DNA from: Microbacterium sp.
GTDB lineage: Bacteria > Actinomycetota > Actinomycetes > Actinomycetales > Microbacteriaceae
Direction: 5' to 3'
DNA length: 64,000 nt
NCBI RefSeq assembly: GCF_017305435.1
Contig: NZ_JAFKIP010000003.1
Location: 372,001 to 436,000, forward strand
Shown: in pieces, positions 15,900 through 24,300 of the stretch
Numbering within the stretch: position 1 is the stretch's first letter
Layout of the letters: every line of letters starts with the position of its first letter
Made by a program: the position numbers and the translations under genes
The notes under the pieces: model-generated
Told to the model about the DNA's origin: nothing
Databases searched by the model: none
The model's input: the letters and a program-made list of their open reading frames with translations, nothing else

Positions 15900-17171
15900 T
15901 CACCACGCGCCGTAGCGACGCTCCCACTCGTCTTCGATCGTGCGCGTGCGCGTGACGATGATCCCCGCCGGGATGGTGAACAGGAACAGGATGCCGAGGC
16001 TCACGAGAGCCCCGCGCCAGTCCCCTGTCGCTTCGTGCAGCACCGCGAACCCGAGCGGGAACAGTGCCGCGACGGCGTAGCCGATGCTCTGGCTGAAGCT
16101 CGAGAGGGCGACGGCGCCCTCGTGCGTGCGTGAGCGGCGCTGGATCATCACGAGGACGGCGGGGAAGAGCCCCTGCGGCGTGCCGAGCAGGACGACCCAC
16201 AGCACCGTCGCCGCGGTCGGCGCGAGCACCATTCCCAGAACGCCCGCGACGCCGGCGACGAGCGCCACGCCGTACACGACGCCGACCCGGTTCCACCGCG
16301 TGACGGCCATCGGCACGAGAATCGACCAGGGCAGCCCCATCGCTCCGAACAGCGACAGCAGCGCGCCCGCCGAGGCGTGGTCCACTCCGGTCAGGTCGAC
16401 GAGGACGACGGGCAGCCACGCGAAGCAGGCGTAGACGCTCGCCGCCGAGACGCCGAACGTGAGCGCGAGCGCCCACGCGAGCGGCACCCGCACGAGGCGG
16501 CCGAGCACCCGGGGCGCGGGCTCCTCCACGATGTCGATCGCTCCCGTCGTCAGCAGCACGGCGGATGCCGCGGTGGAGGCCGCGGTGGAGCGCCGCTCGC
16601 GCACGAGCATCGCGACCCACGGCACGATGGCCGCGACCGCGAACACCGCCCACAGCCCGAGGGAGAACCGCCAGCCCGCGGCATCCGCCACCGGAACCGC
16701 CACGAGCGGCGGCACGAAGGCGGCGACGGCGAGGAGCGAGGAGTACAGCGCCGTCATCATGCCCGTGCGGTCGGGGAAGTACGCCTTGATGAGGGGCGGC
16801 AGGACGACGTTGCCGACGCCCACCGCCGCGAACAGCACGACCGTGCCGACGAGCAGGACGGCGCCGTCGCCCGCGAGCGCGCGCACGACCATCGCCGTGG
16901 CCGCGATGAGCATGGATGCCGCGGCGAGCCGCTCCAGCCCGAACCGGCGCTCGAGCATCGGCGTCACGATGCCGAAGACGGCGAAGCACACGGGCGGAGC
17001 CGCCCCGATGAGGCCGATCACCCACGTCGGCACGTGCAGGTCGGCGTTGACCTCGGCGAGGATCGGTGAGAGGGCGGCGACCGCGGACCGCAGCGAGAAG
17101 GCCACGAGCACGATGCCGGCGAAAGCGAGAGCGCGCCCCCGCCAGAGGGGTCGTGTGGGGGCTTCCGTCAC
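15900..17171 (-). CDS. CynX/NimT-type MFS transporter
   Basis: A 423-residue major-facilitator protein with about twelve transmembrane helices. The N-terminal ALAFAGIVLVAFSLRSAVAALSPIL and GLIGAAPPVCFAVFGIVTP follow the CynX/NimT (cyanate/2-nitroimidazole) subfamily pattern, and motif A-like charges occur at MLERRFGLERL. Substrates of actinobacterial members are mostly unknown. It starts at an ATG next to the repeat-rich intergenic field and ends convergent to DUF3073. Confidence 0.88.
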   Translation of the reverse strand: MTEAPTRPLWRGRALAFAGIVLVAFSLRSAVAALSPILAEVNADLHVPTWVIGLIGAAPPVCFAVFGIVTPMLERRFGLERLAAASMLIAATAMVVRALAGDGAVLLVGTVVLFAAVGVGNVVLPPLIKAYFPDRTGMMTALYSSLLAVAAFVPPLVAVPVADAAGWRFSLGLWAVFAVAAIVPWVAMLVRERRSTAASTAASAVLLTTGAIDIVEEPAPRVLGRLVRVPLAWALALTFGVSAASVYACFAWLPVVLVDLTGVDHASAGALLSLFGAMGLPWSILVPMAVTRWNRVGVVYGVALVAGVAGVLGMVLAPTAATVLWVVLLGTPQGLFPAVLVMIQRRSRTHEGAVALSSFSQSIGYAVAALFPLGFAVLHEATGDWRGALVSLGILFLFTIPAGIIVTRTRTIEDEWERRYGAW

Positions 17172-17228
17172 TCCCCAAGCCTATGCCCGCGCTCATGGTC
17201 GGGCGGCGGCGGTGCGCGGCGGCGACCG

Positions 17229-17487
17229 TGTCCCAAAAGTGGCTGGCATCCGGCCTCGAGAACGACCAGAAGTGGGACAAGGGTCACCGCAAGTGGGACA
17301 ACCGGCGCCTCAAGTGGGACGAGAGGCGCCCTGTCCCACAACTGCCACCCATGTCCCACAAAGGGGGGACTATGTCCCGCACGCGGCATCCATGTCCCAA
17401 AAGTGGCTGGCATCCGGCCTCAAGAACGACCGCAAGTGGGACATGGGTCACCGCAAGTGGGACAACCGGCACCTCAAGTGGGACGAG
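17229..17487. repeat. Intergenic GTGGGAC repeat field with two 95-bp direct repeats
   Basis: Two 95-bp copies (17229-17323 and 17393-17487) agree at 90 positions. Each starts with TGTCCCAAAAGTGGCTGGC and contains three AAGTGGGAC units. The 69-bp between them holds TGTCCCAC twice and TGTCCCGC once, the same heptamer in the other orientation. In all about eleven GTGGGAC-type words occur in 260 bp. All differences between copies would change the amino acid if read as protein, so coding is unlikely. This accounts for the 356-bp gap between the MFS start and the purF end; the rest of that gap shows nothing. Confidence 0.8.
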
Positions 17488-17527
17488 GGTCTCCGGCCAA
17501 CCGGTGCGGGCGCAGCGAGCGGGGCGG

Positions 17528-18991
17528 TCAGGACTCCTGTGTGCCCTCGACCCAGGCGAGGTACTCCTCGGAGACCGTGCCCGTCACGTAGCGACCGTCG
17601 AAGCAGCTCATGTCGAGGTCCTCGACGTCCGGCGCGCCCTCGAGGATCGCCGCCTTGAGATCGTCGATCTCCTGGTAGACCATGTAGTCCGCGCCGAGCT
17701 CCGTGGCGATCTCGGGGATCGTCCGTCCGTGTGCGACGAGCTCGTGCCGCGACGGCATGTTGATGCCGTACACGTGCGGGAAGCGCACGGGGGGCGCGGC
17801 CGAGGCGAAGGTGACGGAGAGCGCCCCGGCATCCCGCGCCATCTGGATGATCTCCTTGGAGGTCGTGCCGCGCACGATCGAGTCGTCGATGAGCAGCACG
17901 TTCTTGCCCTTGAACTCGCTCGACATCGCGTTGAGCTTCTGCCGCACGCTCTTCTTGCGCACCGCCTGCCCCGGCATGATGAAGGTGCGGCCGACGTAGC
18001 GGTTCTTGTAGAAGCCCTCGCGGTACTCGATGCCGAGCTTGCGCGCGACCTGCATCGCGGCCGGTCGCGACGAGTCCGGGATCGGCATGACGACGTCGAT
18101 CGTGCCCGTCGGCGTGTACTTCGCGATCGTGTCCGCGAGACGGTCGCCCATGCGCAGCCGCGCCTCGTACACCGAGATGCCGTTCATGATCGAGTCGGGG
18201 CGCGCGAGGTACACGTACTCGAACGAGCACGGCACGAGCTTCGGGTCCGCCGCGCACTGCTGCGTGTGCAGGCGGCCCTCGAGGTCGATGAACACGGCCT
18301 CCCCCGGTTCGACGTCGCGGACGACCTCGAACCCGCCGTTCTCGAGCACGAGGGACTCGGATGCCACGACCCACTCGTAGCGCCCGTTCTCGTCCTGGCG
18401 GGTGCCGAGGATGAGGGGGCGGATCCCGAACGGGTCGCGGAAGGCGAGCAGCCCGTAGCCGGCGATCAGCGCGATCGACGCGTACGACCCCTCGACGCGC
18501 TCGTGCACGCGCGAGACCGCCTGGAACACCTGTGCCGGGTCGAGCTCGAGTCCGCCGATGGATGCCTGCAGCTCATTCGCGAGCACGTTGACGAGCAGCT
18601 CGGTGTCGGAGCTCGTGTTGAGGTGACGACGGTCCTTGCGGAAGAGCTCGTCGGTCAGCTCACGGGTGTTGGTGAGGTTGCCGTTGTGGACGAGCACGAT
18701 GCCGTACGGCGCATTGACGTAGAACGGCTGCGCCTCTTCCTCGCTCGACGCGGTGCCCTTCGTCGCGTAGCGCACGTGGCCGAGTCCGATCGTGCCGAGA
18801 AGCGCGCGCATGTCGCGCGTGCGGAACGCCTCGCGCACCTGACCCTTCGCCTTGAACAGGTGGAAGACGCCGTTCGGCTCGGCCGTCGCGATGCCGGTCG
18901 AATCCTGACCGCGGTGCTGCAACAGGAGGAGAGCGTCGTAGATCTCCTGATTGACGTTCCCCTGCGAGACGACGCCGACGATTCCGCACAT
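17528..18991 (-). CDS. purF: Amidophosphoribosyltransferase
   Basis: A 487-residue enzyme of the first committed step of purine synthesis: PRPP + glutamine to 5-phosphoribosylamine. It starts MCGIVGVV, so Cys2 is the glutaminase nucleophile without a propeptide. HRGQDSTGIA and HNGNLTNT mark the Ntn domain. VLLIDDSIVRGTTSKEI is the PRPP-binding motif of the phosphoribosyltransferase domain. It lies 26 bp downstream of purM's end, in the same direction, the reverse of nothing unusual except that purL is absent nearby. Full length for the family. Confidence 0.97.
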   Translation of the reverse strand: MCGIVGVVSQGNVNQEIYDALLLLQHRGQDSTGIATAEPNGVFHLFKAKGQVREAFRTRDMRALLGTIGLGHVRYATKGTASSEEEAQPFYVNAPYGIVLVHNGNLTNTRELTDELFRKDRRHLNTSSDTELLVNVLANELQASIGGLELDPAQVFQAVSRVHERVEGSYASIALIAGYGLLAFRDPFGIRPLILGTRQDENGRYEWVVASESLVLENGGFEVVRDVEPGEAVFIDLEGRLHTQQCAADPKLVPCSFEYVYLARPDSIMNGISVYEARLRMGDRLADTIAKYTPTGTIDVVMPIPDSSRPAAMQVARKLGIEYREGFYKNRYVGRTFIMPGQAVRKKSVRQKLNAMSSEFKGKNVLLIDDSIVRGTTSKEIIQMARDAGALSVTFASAAPPVRFPHVYGINMPSRHELVAHGRTIPEIATELGADYMVYQEIDDLKAAILEGAPDVEDLDMSCFDGRYVTGTVSEEYLAWVEGTQES

Positions 18992-19017
18992 GGGTGTAGC
19001 TCAGTCCTCTTCCACGC

Positions 19018-20139
19018 TCAGTTCGACGCCGGATAGGAGCCGACGAGGCGCACGGCGCCGCCATCGACGCCCTTCGCGCCCTGCTCGAAGTCTCCGTGGG
19101 CGTCCTCGGGCACCACTCCGGTGCGCACGACTCCGACCTGCCACGTGGCGATGCCGTCCGCGCGGAGCGCCGCGATCGCGGCATCCGCGTGGTCGGCGGC
19201 GACGACGGCGAAGAACCCGATGCCGAGGTTCCACGTCGCCTCGGTGCTCTCCAGGCTCAGCCCGCCCAGGTCGGCGAGCACACGGAAGACGGGTGCCGGC
19301 GACCAGGTCGCGCGGTCGACGTCGACCCACGAGCCCTTCGGCAGCACGCGGGCGAGGTTCGCCGCGATGCCGCCGCCGGTGACGTGGCTGAGCGAGTGGA
19401 TGCCGCCGGGAACGGCCTCGAGCAGGCGCAGGAGCGGCCGCGTGTACAGGCGCGTGGGCTCGAGGAGCTCTTCACCCCAGGTGCGACCGAAGTCCGCGGC
19501 ATCCGACGCGTAGGTGATGCCCGCGCGGCTCACGATGTGGCGGATGAGCGAGTAGCCGTTCGAATGCGGACCGCTGGATGCGAGGGCGAGGACGACATCG
19601 CCCTGCTGCACGCGCTCGGCGCCGAGGACGGCCCCGGCTTCGACGATGCCGGTCGCGGCGCCCGCGACGTCGTAGTCGTGGATGCCGAGAAGGCCCGGGT
19701 GCTCGGCGGTCTCGCCGCCGACGAGGGCGGTGCCGGTGAGCTCGCAGCCGGTCGCGATGCCGCGCACGATGTCGGCGATGCGCTCGGGGAACACCTTGCC
19801 GCACGCGATGTAGTCGGTCATGAAGAGGGGCTTCGCCCCCACCACGACGATGTCGTCGACGACCATGCCGACGAGGTCCTGACCGATCGTGTCGTGCTTG
19901 TCGATGGCCTGTGCGATCGCGACCTTCGTGCCGACGCCGTCGGTGCTCGTGGCGAGCAGGGGCTTCGTGTAGCCGAGCAGCGCGCTCGCGTCGAAGAGTC
20001 CCGCGAAACCGCCGACGCCGCCGAGGACTTCGGGGCCGTGGGTACGCCGAACGGCCGACTTCATCAGTTCGACGGCGAGGTCTCCCGCCGCGGTGTCGAC
20101 GCCGGCTTCGGAATAGGGGTTCTGTGGGGCATGGGCCAC
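19018..20139 (-). CDS. purM: Phosphoribosylformylglycinamidine cyclo-ligase (AIR synthetase)
   Basis: A 373-residue AIR synthetase, the fifth purine step, closing the imidazole ring of AIR with ATP. Signatures include YSEAGVDTAAGDLAVELMK, LATSTDGVGTKVAIAQ, DIVVVGAKPLFMTDYIACGKV, GETAEHPG and HVTGGGIAANLARVLP. By transcription order this strand reads purM before purF, whereas many actinobacteria read purF-purM, so the order is inverted here relative to that common arrangement as I recall it. The start follows a family A inverted-repeat element. Confidence 0.97.
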   Translation of the reverse strand: MAHAPQNPYSEAGVDTAAGDLAVELMKSAVRRTHGPEVLGGVGGFAGLFDASALLGYTKPLLATSTDGVGTKVAIAQAIDKHDTIGQDLVGMVVDDIVVVGAKPLFMTDYIACGKVFPERIADIVRGIATGCELTGTALVGGETAEHPGLLGIHDYDVAGAATGIVEAGAVLGAERVQQGDVVLALASSGPHSNGYSLIRHIVSRAGITYASDAADFGRTWGEELLEPTRLYTRPLLRLLEAVPGGIHSLSHVTGGGIAANLARVLPKGSWVDVDRATWSPAPVFRVLADLGGLSLESTEATWNLGIGFFAVVAADHADAAIAALRADGIATWQVGVVRTGVVPEDAHGDFEQGAKGVDGGAVRLVGSYPASN

Positions 20140-20157
20140 GCGAACAGCCTACCGGGT

Positions 20158-20247
20158 GGAGATGTCGGCGCAGATCGCCCCCTGCGGCGGGAGATCGTCG
20201 GCGCGAATCGTCGCTTCGCGGGCGGGAAGCGACGATGTGCGCCGACG
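20158..20247. repeat. Inverted-repeat element, family A, copy 2
   Basis: It starts with GGAGATGTCGGCGCAGATCG, identical to 2605-2624. A hairpin follows with 22-bp arms at 20196-20217 and 20226-20247 (20 of 22 matching) and an 8-base GC-rich loop. It lies in the divergent gap between purM and the hypothetical gene at 20315, so a simple terminator role is unlikely here. Confidence 0.7.
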
Positions 20248-20314
20248 TCCTGCGTCGACGACCCGTCGCGACCGTCCCGCGCGCGGGGAGACGCGGCATC
20301 CCTAGGATGGCGGC

Positions 20315-20914
20315 ATGGCAGCGGAGGCACCGTCGTGGGTCGTGCGCGAGGACGCGGGGCTTCCCGTGCTCGTCGCTCTGTACCTGCGCCAGGCCCTCGG
20401 CATCCGCCACCCCGAGGAGCTGCCGCACCTGCGTGGCGTCTTCGCCGCGGCATCCGACGGGTACGTCGATCTGAGCGCGCTCGAACGGCAGTGGCGGGCG
20501 CTGTGGGAGATGACGGTCGAGCCGCAGGCGCACCCGTCGCCCGTGCCGCTCGAGCTCGTCGACGGGTTCGAGATGCTGGTCGCCCTGCCGACGGAGGGGT
20601 TCGCGCAGCTGCACGCTGCGATCCTGCCGCTGGGGGCGGATGCCGTCGCGTACGCCCGTGACGCCAATGAGCGCTACCGCCAGTCGGTCGGGACGGGCGC
20701 CTCGTACCGCGCGTACGCGAGCGCGATCGCGCAGCACGAGCGCTCCTCCGGGCGTCGCGCGCACTCGTTCGAGCTGAACGTGCAGGTGCTGCCGCTGACG
20801 CAGCGGGGCGTCTGGTGGATCGGCGCGCTCACGGTCGCGGTGACCGACGGCCTGCGGCACGACGTCGCCGCGTTCGACACCGCGATCGCGCCGATCATCG
20901 CGGACATCGCCTGA
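20315..20914 (+). CDS. Hypothetical protein
   Basis: A 199-residue soluble protein with no signal peptide or membrane helix. Trp-rich (WVVREDAGLPVLVALYLRQALG, RQWRALWEMTV, GVWWIGALTVAVTDGLR), mixed alpha/beta in appearance, with a conserved-looking C-terminus. I recognise no family. It stands alone, divergent from purM and convergent with the small membrane protein. Short hairpins (about 20915-20955) follow it. Codon use is typical of the region, so it is a resident gene. Confidence 0.75.
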   Translation: MAAEAPSWVVREDAGLPVLVALYLRQALGIRHPEELPHLRGVFAAASDGYVDLSALERQWRALWEMTVEPQAHPSPVPLELVDGFEMLVALPTEGFAQLHAAILPLGADAVAYARDANERYRQSVGTGASYRAYASAIAQHERSSGRRAHSFELNVQVLPLTQRGVWWIGALTVAVTDGLRHDVAAFDTAIAPIIADIA

Positions 20915-20969
20915 CCCGCCGCACCCGGGCGGCGTGATCACGGCGGGCGCGGGTTCGCACCCGGAAGGG

Positions 20970-21299
20970 TCAGTCGGTCAGCTCGACGCGCTCGTGGTCG
21001 ATGCGCACCTCGCGGGTGCGGCGTGACAGGCTGCGGTCGAGGATCAGGGCGACGACCAAGCCCACCGCGACACCGACCGGGATGCAGACGAGGCAGAGGA
21101 AGCCGAACACCTGCGATGCGGAGTAGAGCACCTGCGTCGACGGGCTCTGCTCAGCGGTCCCGTCGAAGGTGAAGGTCAGGATGAGGGCGACGAGGATGCC
21201 GAGGGCGGCGCCCAGCACGCAGAAGATCGCGTAGCGCGGGCTGCGTCGAACGCGCGCCGTCTCGATGCGGTGCACCGCGTGCTCGGCAGGTTCGCTCAT
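20970..21299 (-). CDS. Small two-helix membrane protein
   Basis: A 109-residue protein with transmembrane helices at about 24-45 (YAIFCVLGAALGILVALILTF) and 63-88 (QVFGFLCLVCIPVGVAVGLVVALIL), then an Arg-rich cytoplasmic tail. The ATG at 21299 excludes an upstream Arg/Gly-rich extension that does not look like protein. Resembles unnamed actinobacterial potassium-transporter-Trk-like membrane proteins; no function assigned. Confidence 0.8.
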   Translation of the reverse strand: MSEPAEHAVHRIETARVRRSPRYAIFCVLGAALGILVALILTFTFDGTAEQSPSTQVLYSASQVFGFLCLVCIPVGVAVGLVVALILDRSLSRRTREVRIDHERVELTD

Positions 21300-21339
21300 G
21301 CCTCCATTGTCCCACCGCTCGCACGCGCCCGGGCACGCC

Positions 21340-21372
21340 GGATCCCCGCCCTCGTGACGAGAGCGGGGATCC
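21340..21372. terminator. Strong hairpin terminator of the heme surface protein
   Basis: GGATCCCCGC (21340-21349) pairs perfectly with GCGGGGATCC (21363-21372). The interior CTCG/CGAG can extend the stem. It lies 26 bp past the stop of the large HtaA protein. Confidence 0.85.
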
Positions 21373-21397
21373 GTGCGGTGCGCGTGCCGAGCGGCGG

Positions 21398-24300
21398 TCA
21401 GCCGATCAGCGTGCGGCGGCGGCGCGCCACCACGAGCGCGGCGCCCAGGACGAGCAGGCCCAGACCGAACCACACGGTGCCGTCCTGCGGCTGCCCGCCG
21501 GTCGCGGCGAGCTCACCCGACGTCGACGTGTCGCACGGCACGTCCGCACCCAGCGGGAACGTGAACGACACCGGGTCGAGCGCCGTGCCTGCAGGGTAGA
21601 ACGCGTTGCCGTTGTAGCTGAACAGCGCGGCGCCGGCACTCGTGAGGGTCGCCGAGGCGTTCCGCCACGAGATCGCGCTGCCGGAGACGGATGCCGCAGG
21701 CAGCGACAGCGTCGCGATCGTGACGCGCGACCCGTTCGCGACGACCGAGAGGGTCGCCGAGCCGGTGCCGTTCACCTGGACCGTCGGGTTCGACAGCGTG
21801 AGGTCGAGGATGCCGCCGTGACCGGTGAACACCGCCGAGCCGCCGTAGTTCACGCGACCGAGGTTCTCGGAGGTGTTGTAGGCCCCCGAGCCGGAGCCCC
21901 AGGAGATGCTCGCCGAGCCCTTCGCGATCGGACCGTTCACGTAGGAGACGAAGCTCTCCTTGACACCCCAGCTGAACGACGCGCCAGACACGGCCTGCGC
22001 CGTGCACGTCGCCACGGGAGCCGTCTCGACGGCCGGCGCCGGGACCGCCGCGGCGACCGTCACCGGGGCGCTCGCGAGCTCCGTGCCGTCCACGATCGCG
22101 ACGACCGTGTGCGCGCCGGTCGGGAAGTCCGCCGGGAGCGTGCCGGTCACCGAGAACCCGCGCCCCGCACCGACCGTCGCCGAACCGAGTGCGTACGGCG
22201 TCGAGTGGACCTCGACGAGCACGTTCTGTCCCGAGGTGAAGCCCGTACCCGTCACCGTGAGCTGTCCGCCGGCGCGCGGCGTCCCCTCGACGGTGATCAC
22301 CGGCGTGGTGCTCCATGCCAGCGAGAGCGAAGCGGGCGCCTTCGTCGCATCGGCCTGCGCGCCCGAGGCGTAGTAGAACGCCTGGATCGCGGAGGGCACG
22401 GCGAGGATGAACTCGTTCGTCCAGGCATCCGTGAACGCCGTGCCGTTCTTGACCGACCAGGTGCCTGCGGCGACCGTCCCGGCGTAGTCGAACGCGAACG
22501 ACGTGTCGACGCTCGCCTTCGAGAAGTCGGGGAGCGGGGCATCCGTCAGGGTCGCCACGACGAGGCGCTGCGTCGCGGACGCCGCGTAGGCTCCGGATCC
22601 GCTGCGCACGCCCGCCGACCAGGTGCCGGCCCCGCGCGCATCGATCACGAGAGTCGGATCGACGAGCTCCACCCACTGACCGTTCGGCGGGAAGAAGCCT
22701 CCGTACGCCTCGACGCGCAGCGTGCCGGTGAACGCCAGCGAAATGCTGCCGTCGTCGCCGACGATGCCCGTACCGCCCGAGAGGACGAACGTGCCGTCCG
22801 CGACGCTGACGTCGCCCGACGCGACCTTGGTCCAGCCCGACGCGTACGCGGACCAGTTCCAGCGCGCCGTGACTCCGCTGACGGCGGTGCCCGACGTCGG
22901 CGCCACCGGGACGTCGATCGCCGTGTCGACGATGCCGTAGTTCGCGGTCGTGCTCGACGAAGAGCCGGTGAAGAACACCGAGTCAGGGGTGTACACCGCT
23001 GAGAAGGCGTGACCGCCGGCGGCGAGGGCGCCCGTCGTAAGCGTCGCCACGCCCGCCGTGACCACTCCGGTGCCGAGCGAGACCGGTGCGCCGCCGATGC
23101 CCGCGTCGAAGAACTCGACCGTTCCCGTCGCCGTCGACGGCGATACCGTCGATGTCAGGGTGACGTCCGACCCGCGCACGGCGCGCGTCGCCGGGGCGAC
23201 CGCGAGCGTCGTCGTCGTGTCTTCAGCGACGACGGGCCAGTCGAAATCGACCGTCAGCGGCGCCGCCGGCTTGGTGGCCTGGGCCGCCGACGTGCCGCTC
23301 TGGTAGTAGAACGACTGGATGGCACTGGGAACCGCGAGCACGAACGCGTTCGGCCAGGAGTTGGCGTAGTCCGCGTGCCAGGTGCCGCGAGCGGTGGCGC
23401 CGGAGTAGTCGAACGCGACCGTCCGTGCCCCGTCGGTCGCCATGCCCACGTTCTGGACACCGGAGAACGTCCCGACGACCAGTCGCGTCGTGGCGCTCGC
23501 GCTGTACGCACCGGCCCCCGAGCGCACATCGGCGACCCAGACGCCCGAGCCGTCCGCCTTCAGGTGCAGAGCGGGGTCGACGAGCTCGACCCACTGTCCG
23601 TTCGGCGGGAAGAAGCCCGCGTACGCCTCGACGCGCACGGTGCCGTCGAACTGCACGACCGCGCCGCCCGCATCGCCCGTGACGACGCCGTTCGCGAACT
23701 GGAACACACCATCCGCGACCGTGATGTCGCCCGTCGCGACCTTGGTCCACCCGGCGGCGTAAGCCGACCAGGCCCAGCTCGCCGTGGCGGCCGTCTCGGA
23801 GACGACGGCATCGGCACCGGGGACGTAGGCGACCGGCTGCGCGGCATCCACGATGCCGACGTTGGCCGTCGTCGCCTTCTCGGAGCCGGCGAAGGCGGCC
23901 GAGTCGGGCGTGTACACGGCCACGAACGTGTGTCCACCGGCCGTGAGTGCGTCGGTCGTGAGCGTGGCGACGCCACCCTCGAGGTCCGACGAGCCGAGCG
24001 ACACGCGGGTCGCGGTCCCCGCCGCCACGCTGAAGAAGTCGACCGCTCCCGAGGGGGTGTCGTCCGCGTCATCCGTGTTCGTGACGGTCGCGGTGAGGGT
24101 CACGTCCTCTCCGACCAGGGCGCGGGTCGCGGGGGCGACCGTGAGCGACGTCGCGGTGGCCTCGACCTCGGGCCAGTCGAACGTCAGCTTCACCGCGGAG
24201 GCGGGCTTGGTGAGGTTCGCCGCGCTCGTGCTCGTCTGGTAGAAGTAGCTCTGGATGCGCGGGTCGAGAGCCAGCACGAAGCCCGCGGGCCACGAGTTGG

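Noticed and set aside
17228..17490. Small proteins SQKWLASGL...KWD read from the repeat field
   Set aside because: All five differences between the two copies would alter the amino acid, both frames run into unrelated sequence, and no ribosome-binding site is present. Treated as non-coding.
17220..17490. CRISPR array
   Set aside because: The units are short, vary in spacing and orientation, and no cas gene is present.
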